Shown: positions 1 to 5,445 of the stretch, in pieces | Numbering within the stretch: position 1 is the stretch's first letter | How the letters are laid out: each line of letters begins with the position of its first letter | Assembly: GCA_900554945.1 (NCBI GenBank) | Contig: USJN01000123.1 | Location: 1-5,445, forward strand | Source: an uncultured Coriobacteriaceae bacterium | GTDB taxonomy: Bacteria > Actinomycetota > Coriobacteriia > Coriobacteriales > Eggerthellaceae | DNA length: 5,445 bases | Reading direction: 5' to 3' | Notes under the pieces: model-generated | Told to the model about the DNA's origin: nothing | The model's database searches: none | The model's input: only the letters and a program-made list of their open reading frames with translations | Program-made: the position numbers and the translations under genes

Positions 1-153
1 GCACGCGTGACAGGTCGGTCTCGGCGAACCAGCTGCTGGGCAGTTTCATGAAAAATGCCGTTTGGTTTGCCATCCTGCCGCTTTTACCCCTTGGGTGAGC
101 GATATTCGCCCTCTAGCATATATCGCTCCCGTCCTGCGGGGGCCTCAGGCGCC
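1..153. other. Left-edge stretch with no supported gene
   Basis: Two short open frames touch the window edge, and neither can be assigned. On the minus strand an ATG at 49-47 opens a frame that stays open to the edge (16 codons visible, starting MKLPSSWFAETDLSRV), but it has no clear Shine-Dalgarno sequence. On the plus strand a frame open from position 3 ends at a TGA at 96-98; its last residues (MKNAVWFAILPLLPLG) are hydrophobic. The minus-strand candidate agrees in direction with every other gene here and would lie 104 nt downstream of the DUF1847 stop. I do not recognise either product. The stretch also contains the 9-bp inverted repeat at 97-128, listed separately. Confidence 0.3.
97..128. 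repeat. Perfect 9-bp inverted repeat, 14-nt spacer
   Basis: GAGCGATAT at 97-105 is repeated as its exact reverse complement ATATCGCTC at 120-128, separated by 14 nt. It begins 26 nt downstream of the DUF1847 stop codon, so it could fold in the 3' end of that transcript. Neither strand shows a T-run after the second arm, so it is not a canonical intrinsic terminator. An operator for a dimeric regulator of a gene to the left is an alternative. The arms are certain; the function is unknown. Confidence 0.5.
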
Positions 154-807
154 TCATTCCCCTTTGTCGGACGCGATTTCCCCAATGGTTTTTTCCAGCT
201 TGCCCCTGTAAACCGAATCGACGGAATAGAGCACTGAACAGGGGTTATGAACCGTCACGAAATCCTTTGCGACCAAAGTCACTGCGGGCGCATTTGAGTA
301 TTTGCAGAAAAGCGCATCATGCCCGACGCATATCCCCATGAGGATATTCAGGTCCGTCTTGGCATCGTTGAGCAGCAAAGCCTGCATAATCGGATTGCAG
401 ATAACGCAATCCTCAGCCAAAGAAGGTGCGTCGATGTTCAGATCGGCTTTCATGTTGCTTTCCAGCTTGCAGCCAACTGCCCACACTTCAAACCCAGCCT
501 TTCGAAGAAGGTCTGCGAGAATGCGCGTTTCCCTTAGCATGGCCGTGCATGTTGCTATGCCGACAAGAGATGCTCCCATGCAGGACGCAAACTTGATCGT
601 GTCCTGAACACGTGTCGAGTTAACCGTCTCAGCGCTGACTATCGCGGCAGATTCCATTATGAGATGGTTCTCGGGCTCGTTGTAGAGACGCAGCGCTTCA
701 TCATGCATCTCTTTGGTGATTGATGCCTGAACGCAGAAATCAGGCGCCGTCTTGTCCAGATGTTCGCAAGCTGCTACCCGGCAACTCTCGCAAGCAATAC
801 CGCTCAT
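154..807 (-). CDS. DUF1847 cysteine-rich putative metal-binding protein
   Basis: A 217-residue protein with the layout I associate with the DUF1847 family, which is thought to bind metal but has no established function. The N-terminus carries a C6-x2-C9-x4-C14 cluster plus C25. Further cysteines are at 76, 87, 113, 134, 137, 160, 168 and 190, making twelve in total. Recognisable family-like blocks are the SCMGASLVGIATC segment (75-87), the GFEVWAVGCK segment (105-114), C134-x2-CNPIMQA, TDLNILMGICVGHD (151-164) and KYSNAPAVTLVAKD (169-182). There is no signal peptide or membrane segment, so it is probably cytoplasmic. I chose the ATG at 807 because GAAAGG (819-824) lies 11 nt upstream; the in-frame TTG at 816 is only 2 nt from that site. 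Two sampled 60-nt lines of the gene are 50% GC, lower than samples of groEL (60%) and the kinase (67%), which may indicate acquisition. It appears monocistronic within the window, with its own candidate promoter at 872-900. Confidence 0.85.
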   Translation of the reverse strand: MSGIACESCRVAACEHLDKTAPDFCVQASITKEMHDEALRLYNEPENHLIMESAAIVSAETVNSTRVQDTIKFASCMGASLVGIATCTAMLRETRILADLLRKAGFEVWAVGCKLESNMKADLNIDAPSLAEDCVICNPIMQALLLNDAKTDLNILMGICVGHDALFCKYSNAPAVTLVAKDFVTVHNPCSVLYSVDSVYRGKLEKTIGEIASDKGE

Positions 808-871
808 CGTCTTCAACGCCTTTCAACTCTTAGAGCGTGATGAGGCTCCGTCCAGTGTCGCAACACAGCAC

Positions 872-900
872 AAAATAACACCCGGCAAAAGGAAAGACAA
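872..900 (-). promoter_or_regulatory. Candidate sigma-70-type promoter for DUF1847 gene
   Basis: Read on the minus strand, TTGTCT (900-895) and TATTTT (877-872) are separated by exactly 17 bp, each matching four of six consensus positions. Transcription would begin near 865, giving a leader of about 58 nt before the ATG at 807. The region is locally AT-rich compared with the repeat block upstream. A CTTGACAAG palindrome at 903-911 just upstream gives an alternative -35 but has no well-placed -10. The assignment rests on sequence match only. Confidence 0.4.
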
Positions 901-1008
901 TTCTTGACAAGCGCTCCGACCAGGGCACAAGGTTGAGGACGCGCAGGAAGAGAGGGGGCTTTATCACTTTCGTCCCGAAGACAGCGAGAAGGCCCCTGGC
1001 GGATGCGG

Positions 1009-1070
1009 GGCGTGCGAAAGGATTTCGACGCGTACTTCGGTACGCGAGAAAATGACCCGCTTTCGCCGCC
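1009..1070 (+). repeat. Repeat unit 1: extended hairpin with UUCG loop
   Basis: Arms pair as follows: 1009-1012 with 1067-1070 (GGCG/CGCC), 1014-1020 with 1060-1066 (GCGAAAG/CTTTCGC, perfect), 1023-1026 with 1048-1051, and 1029-1035 with 1040-1046 (CGCGTAC/GTACGCG) closing a TTCG loop at 1036-1039. Read on the plus strand this is the exceptionally stable C(UUCG)G tetraloop. On the minus strand the loop reads CGAA. The inner part is less regular than in unit 2, with an asymmetric internal loop at 1052-1059. The pairings are visible; a biological role is not shown. Confidence 0.65.
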
Positions 1071-1084
1071 AAAGACAGCGAGGA

Positions 1085-1177
1085 CCCGCCTGGCGAGTTC
1101 AGATGGCGCGAAAGGTTGAGGACGCGTACTTCGGTACGCGACGAAACCTTGGAGCGCCAGCTGGACCGCCAGACGGG
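1085..1177 (+). repeat. Repeat unit 2: ~93-nt imperfect hairpin, UUCG loop
   Basis: Nearly the whole unit folds on itself. Paired segments from outside to inside are 1085-1088/1174-1177, 1090/1172, 1091-1095/1167-1171 (TGGCG/CGCCA), 1097-1102/1161-1166 (one G-U), 1104-1109/1154-1159 (TGGCGC/GCGCCA), 1112-1117/1145-1150 (AAGGTT/AACCTT) and 1123-1129/1134-1140, closing TTCG at 1130-1133. That is about 35 pairs broken by small internal loops, which resembles a long imperfect hairpin RNA or a MITE-like palindrome. Because the arms alone fill the unit, it carries no coding capacity. The cUUCGg loop favours the plus strand as the folded RNA. Confidence 0.7.
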
Positions 1178-1193
1178 CCCGCAGCGTCGAGCA

Positions 1194-1221
1194 GTTTCGC
1201 TGGCTGTAAAGCCAGCGAAAC
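1194..1221 (-). terminator. Hairpin after groEL stop, likely terminator
   Basis: GTTTCGCTGGCT at 1194-1205 and its perfect reverse complement at 1210-1221 form a 12-bp stem around a 4-nt loop. It starts only three bases after the groEL TAA (1227-1225). This fits a transcription terminator or an mRNA 3'-end stabiliser for the groE operon. No T-run follows the stem on the minus strand (TGCTCGACG follows), so it is not a canonical intrinsic terminator, though terminators lacking a U-tract have been proposed in high-GC actinobacteria. Read on the plus strand the loop is GTAA, a GNRA tetraloop. Confidence 0.65.
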
Positions 1222-1224
1222 CTA

Positions 1225-3024
<1,800 letters not shown>

Positions 3025-3315
3025 CTATTCGAAGACCGCGTAGATGTCCTCGGAGCGAAGGATCATGACCTCTTCGCCGTTGACCTTGACTTCGGTTCCG
3101 CCGTACTTGCCATAGAGCACGCGGTCGCCTTCCTTCACGGGCACCGGAACGAGGTTGCCGTCCTTGTCGAGCTTGCCCTCGCCCACCTTGAGGACGACGC
3201 CCGTCTGGGGCTTTTCCTTTGCGTCGTGCGCGAGGATGAGGCCACCTGCGGTGGTTTCCTCTGCTTCGTCCTGCTTCACGATGACGCGATCGCCGAGCGG
3301 CTTCAGGTTCATCAT
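3025..3315 (-). CDS. groES: Co-chaperonin GroES (Hsp10)
   Basis: A 96-residue co-chaperonin (95 if the second ATG is used), the usual length. It forms the heptameric lid that caps the GroEL cavity. The N-terminus reads MNLKPLGDRVIVK, the classic Cpn10 opening. The mobile loop covers roughly residues 17-36 from the second ATG, with the GroEL-contacting hydrophobic triplet LIL at 25-27 and AKEKPQTG after it. LYGKYGGTEVKVNGEEVMILR and a terminal DIYAVFE complete the beta-barrel. Two adjacent ATGs exist, at 3315 and 3312. GAGAGGAAGG (3322-3331 region, minus strand) lies 6 nt before the first, which I therefore prefer; homology alone would favour the second. The frame extends further upstream but through the CIRCE element, so earlier starts are rejected. 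It is first in the groES-groEL operon, with a leader of about 90 nt. Confidence 0.98.
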   Translation of the reverse strand: MMNLKPLGDRVIVKQDEAEETTAGGLILAHDAKEKPQTGVVLKVGEGKLDKDGNLVPVPVKEGDRVLYGKYGGTEVKVNGEEVMILRSEDIYAVFE

Positions 3316-3369
3316 TGCTTGCCTTCCTCTCATCAACCTTGAATCGATGGTTGTTAATACCGAGCTTTC

Positions 3370-3401
3370 GAGTGCTAGCACTCTTCGAACGTGAGTGCTA
3401 A
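3370..3401 (-). promoter_or_regulatory. CIRCE operator (HrcA site) with extra half-site
   Basis: On the minus strand TTAGCACTC (3401-3393), nine bases, then GAGTGCTAG (3383-3375) match the CIRCE consensus at 17 of 18 arm positions. HrcA binds this element as a repressor and releases it on heat stress, with GroEL itself promoting HrcA folding in the Bacillus model. The element sits just downstream of the predicted start site of the groE promoter, the standard repressing position. The right arm continues into a third half-site, so 3370-3383 reads GAGTGCTAGCACTC, a perfect 14-bp palindrome. Confidence 0.95.
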
Positions 3402-3413
3402 CAACATTGGGTT

Positions 3414-3441
3414 ACTATAGCATCTGGGAAGGCGAATGCAA
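3414..3441 (-). promoter_or_regulatory. groESL promoter, sigma-70 type
   Basis: On the minus strand a strong -10 hexamer TATAGT (3419-3414, five of six consensus) is preceded by TTGCAT (3441-3436, three of six) with a 16-bp spacer. Transcription would start near 3407, so the CIRCE element falls roughly at +6 to +33. The weak -35 overlaps a small inverted repeat, AATGC-AA-GCATT (3435-3446), which could be another regulator contact or chance. The -10 call is good; the -35 is uncertain. Confidence 0.65.
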
Positions 3442-3456
3442 GCATTTTGCAGAAAA

Positions 3457-3477
3457 CTTGAGCGATAGGGACTTAGG
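3457..3477. promoter_or_regulatory. HAIR-like element, possible HspR site
   Basis: CTTGAGC-N7-ACTTAGG matches the actinobacterial HAIR consensus CTTGAGT-N7-ACTCAAG at 11 of 14 positions with the exact 7-nt gap. HspR binds HAIR and normally represses dnaK-type heat-shock genes. This copy lies about 50-70 nt upstream of the predicted groE start and 32 nt from the response-regulator stop. Dual HrcA/HspR control of groE is known in Helicobacter pylori. Three mismatches keep this tentative. Confidence 0.35.
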
Positions 3478-3508
3478 TTTTATCGAATCGCCACACTGCG
3501 TTCATATT

Positions 3509-4297
3509 TCAGCTCGCACGCGGAGAGACAAGCCCGCTCTCGTAGGCGCACACCACGAGCTGCGCCCGATCGTGCGCATCGAGCTTTCCCATGATGCGGG
3601 CGACGTGCGTTTTCACCGTAGCGGGGGAAATTATCAATTCGCCTGCGATTTCCTCATTGGTAAGCCCCCGCGCGACGAGCATGAGAATCTCTCGCTCGCG
3701 ATCGGTGAGCAACCGTATAGCCACCCGCGCGCGCGAGCCCTGCGGTATGCCCGTGCGCGGGCGCGATGCCACAAACGTCTCCACCAGACGGCGCATGACC
3801 GAGGGTTGGATGAGGGCATCGCCGCGTGCGACGACGTGGATTGCCTCGACGATGTCGTCGGGCTCGGCGTCTTTCAGCAAAAAGCCGCTCGCCCCCGCAG
3901 CGAGCGCGTCGTAGACGTACTCGTCGATGTCGAACGTGGTGAGAACAAGGACGTGCGTCCCCGTGAGCAGCGGGTTTGATGTGATGTCGCGCGTGGCGTC
4001 GATGCCGTTTCGCACCGGCATGCGGATGTCCATGAGCACCACGTCGGGGCAGATCTTCTGGGCGAGGTAGACCGCCTCCTCGCCGTTGCGCGCCTCGCCC
4101 GCGACCGAAAGTCCGTCGTAGGAGTTGAGGATCATGCGGAATCCGCTTCTCACAAGATCCTGGTCATCGGCGACGAGGATGCGCAGCGTCTCCTCGGATG
4201 AGGCCCGGTCACCTGCGGCACGCGCGCTGCCGACATCGCGCGCGCCGAAGCCGGAAACCGCAGGAAAGCCCGCCGTATTCCGTCTATCTTCGTTCAT
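3509..4297 (-). CDS. NarL/FixJ-family response regulator (receiver + LuxR HTH)
   Basis: A 262-residue two-component response regulator that should bind DNA as a dimer after phosphorylation by the adjacent kinase. The receiver domain covers about 38-155: acidic pair D44/D45, phospho-acceptor D90 in VVLMDIRMP, switch threonine T120 or T121, and K142 in the GFLLKD segment. The LuxR-type helix-turn-helix covers about 197-257, with LTDREREIL opening it and GLTNEEIAGELIISPATVKTH as the recognition region. The ATG at 4297 has AAGGGG about 6 nt upstream, so it is preferred over the longer frame to 4414. It overlaps the kinase stop by 14 nt, implying translational coupling. About 37 residues precede the receiver, more than usual for the family, with no other good start nearby. 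The target genes are not identifiable here. No terminator is visible after the stop. Confidence 0.95.
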   Translation of the reverse strand: MNEDRRNTAGFPAVSGFGARDVGSARAAGDRASSEETLRILVADDQDLVRSGFRMILNSYDGLSVAGEARNGEEAVYLAQKICPDVVLMDIRMPVRNGIDATRDITSNPLLTGTHVLVLTTFDIDEYVYDALAAGASGFLLKDAEPDDIVEAIHVVARGDALIQPSVMRRLVETFVASRPRTGIPQGSRARVAIRLLTDREREILMLVARGLTNEEIAGELIISPATVKTHVARIMGKLDAHDRAQLVVCAYESGLVSPRAS

Positions 4298-5445
4298 AGG
4301 ATTCCCCTTCCCCGCGCGAGGTACCGAAGCCCGAGGGTGCGTCGCCGACGGGAATGGACGCACGAACGCGGAAGCCGCCACTGGGAAGCGGACCCGCGTC
4401 GAGGGTGCCGCCAAGCAGCTTCGCGCGCTCCTTCATGCCGTCGATGCCGTGTCCGCCCATCGAAGGCGCCCCTTTCGCAGCGCCCAGCGAGCCGTCGCCA
4501 TCATCTTGCACGGTAAGCGTCGCCTTCACGCCGTCGCTTTCGAGGACGATCGACGCGTTTCTCGCGTGGGCGTGGCGGACGATGTTGGTCGTGGCCTCGC
4601 GGGCAATGCCGAACAGCGCGATATCGATGAACGCAGGCGTCGCTTCCCGGTCGTAGCCCGACACGTCGAGCGTTGCGGCAACCCCTGCTTCTCGAAGGTA
4701 GTCCGCCAAATCCACAAGGCGCGCCGTGCCCTCGGTCGGCGTGGTCTCGGCGGATGAATCCCCCGTCCTGAGCACGCCGATCATCGCGCGGATTTCCTCG
4801 AGCGCCTCTTTCGCGGTCTTGTGAGCGAGCGACACCGCCTCCTTCGCGGCGGCGGGATCGCGCTCGATTAGGCGCTCGGCCGCCGCAGTTTGAATGCTGA
4901 CCGCCGAAAGCGAGTGGGCCGTGATGTCGTGGACCTCGCGGGCGATGCGAACGCGTTCCTCCTCGACGCGGCGGGCAGCCACTTCCTCGCGCGTGCGCTC
5001 AGCCTCCTCGGCTCGCTGCTCGGTGGCCCGCACGGAATCACGATGGGCGCACACGGCCAACCCACCGAGCGCCGAGGCGGCCATGAGCACGAGGTTTTGC
5101 ACGTACGCCCAGAACCACAGCGCAGCCGAGGTTCCGCCGTACGTCGCCGCGGCGAGCCCTAAGGCACTCGCGACGCAGGCGATGGCCATCTCGACGCGCG
5201 AGCATTCCACGACGATAGTGAACAGAGCGACCATCGGCCCGAAGACGGCGAGCGTGGAGCCATGGAAGGTGTTTTGCAGCCCGACGAACACCACGAGAGT
5301 GAACACGAAGACGAGCCAAGGGGATTTCCTGCGCGCCACGAGGGGAAACGTCGTGAGCGCAAGCGCGATGAAGGACGAGATTGCGGGAACGACCGCCTCG
5401 ATACCGAGCATGCGGCGCAAGGTCTCATCAGGGAGGATGAGGCTC
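4284..5445 (-). CDS. Sensor histidine kinase, HisKA_3 type, N-terminus beyond window
   Basis: The membrane sensor kinase of the pair, which should autophosphorylate on histidine and pass phosphate to the regulator encoded next. The frame is open to the right edge, so the true start lies outside; a TTG (5420) and an ATG (5411) inside are probably not starts, because the family usually has further N-terminal membrane sequence. Numbering from the TTG: hydrophobic segments lie at about 10-29, 35-49, 56-71, 78-95 and 102-124, a charged, likely coiled-coil linker at 126-158, and the H-box ERVRIAREVHDITAHSLS with H164. The ATPase domain shows the N-box REATTN (E275, N279), DDGDG (306-310) and GGHGIDGMKERAKLLGG. 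Very short loops argue against a large extracellular sensor domain, so it may sense the membrane or envelope. The stimulus is unknown. Confidence 0.95.
   Translation of the reverse strand, partial: SLILPDETLRRMLGIEAVVPAISSFIALALTTFPLVARRKSPWLVFVFTLVVFVGLQNTFHGSTLAVFGPMVALFTIVVECSRVEMAIACVASALGLAAATYGGTSAALWFWAYVQNLVLMAASALGGLAVCAHRDSVRATEQRAEEAERTREEVAARRVEEERVRIAREVHDITAHSLSAVSIQTAAAERLIERDPAAAKEAVSLAHKTAKEALEEIRAMIGVLRTGDSSAETTPTEGTARLVDLADYLREAGVAATLDVSGYDREATPAFIDIALFGIAREATTNIVRHAHARNASIVLESDGVKATLTVQDDGDGSLGAAKGAPSMGGHGIDGMKERAKLLGGTLDAGPLPSGGFRVRASIPVGDAPSGFGTSRGEGESYERR

Larger units (their letters stand above)
911..1193. repeat. Intergenic tandem repeat block, exact 94-nt register
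   Basis: This non-coding stretch between groEL and the DUF1847 gene contains two related units, about 979-1072 and 1073-1166. Four blocks recur at an offset of exactly 94: AGACAGCGAG (979/1073), CCTGGCG (995/1089), GCGAAAGG (1014/1108), and an identical 21-nt block beginning at 1027/1121 with the CGCGTAC-TTCG-GTACGCG hairpin at its core. The sequence between blocks has diverged. To the left, AAGGTTGAGGACGCG at 929-943 repeats 1112-1126, and CTTTCG followed by AAGACAGCGAG at 967-988 resembles 1060-1082, so a third, decayed unit probably occupies about 911-978. Open frames crossing the block do not resemble proteins I know. The pattern suggests an interspersed intergenic element, or the remnant of a structured RNA, amplified in place. 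Confidence 0.75.

Noticed and set aside
48..98. 16-codon plus-strand peptide resembling a short leader
   Set aside because: Too short to assess, with no clear ribosome site and an open frame that extends to the window edge.
830..1072. 80-codon minus-strand frame in the repeat block
   Set aside because: It crosses repeat-unit stems and the candidate DUF1847 promoter, and its product has no family resemblance.
1029..1140. Possible CRISPR array, because an identical 21-nt block is repeated
   Set aside because: There are only two full copies, and the sequence between them is itself diverged repeat rather than unique spacers of uniform short length.
3334..3353. CAACC/GGTTG hairpin in the groES leader as an RNA thermometer
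   Set aside because: It has only five pairs around a 10-nt loop and does not sequester the ribosome binding site, so the evidence is too weak.
3316..3381. Longer groES start giving 118 residues
   Set aside because: The extension runs through the CIRCE element and does not resemble Cpn10, while a good ribosome site precedes the ATG at 3315.
4298..4414. Longer response-regulator start giving 301 residues
   Set aside because: It would overlap the kinase by 131 nt; the ATG at 4297 has a better ribosome site and already leaves an unusually long N-terminus.

Overview
The window looks like a stretch of a high-GC, probably anaerobic actinobacterial chromosome. Coriobacteriia (Eggerthella/Slackia/Gordonibacter-like) is my best guess. 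The reasons are a groES-groEL operon under a CIRCE operator, a NarL-type two-component pair with HisKA_3-type kinase architecture, roughly 60-67% GC in the genes sampled, and a cysteine-rich DUF1847 protein of a kind I associate with anaerobes. The taxonomy is inference; no rRNA or other marker is present.

All supported genes are on the minus strand. In transcription order (right to left) they are: a sensor histidine kinase whose N-terminus runs off the right edge (4284-5445); its LuxR/NarL-family response regulator, overlapping it by 14 nt (3509-4297); a heat-shock promoter and operator region (about 3370-3477); groES (3025-3315); a 165-nt structured spacer; groEL (1225-2859); a strong hairpin just after the groEL stop (1194-1221); a 400-nt non-coding stretch with degenerate tandem repeats (about 911-1180); and a DUF1847 gene (154-807). 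The leftmost 150 bases hold no gene I can support, apart from a perfect 9-bp inverted repeat and edge fragments of open frame.

The groE operon is a textbook chaperonin pair. A candidate sigma-70-type promoter sits directly upstream of a CIRCE element (17/18 match), so HrcA should repress it. Two additions are unusual: a third CIRCE half-site that makes a perfect 14-bp palindrome, and a HAIR-like (HspR-type) site with 11/14 matches upstream of the -35. Together they suggest dual heat-shock control. The kinase/regulator pair is a separate translationally coupled unit with no visible terminator before groES. Its targets cannot be read from this window.

The most notable unexplained structure is the groEL-DUF1847 intergenic region. 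Two units in exact 94-nt register share a 7-bp stem with a cUUCGg tetraloop, each nested in a much longer imperfect hairpin (about 93 nt, some 35 pairs in the second unit), with a decayed third unit to the left. The tetraloops are the stable kinds (UUCG, and GUAA in the neighbouring hairpin) when read on the plus strand, opposite to all genes here. DUF1847, just beyond, has about 50% GC in sampled stretches, against 60% and 67% in samples of groEL and the kinase.
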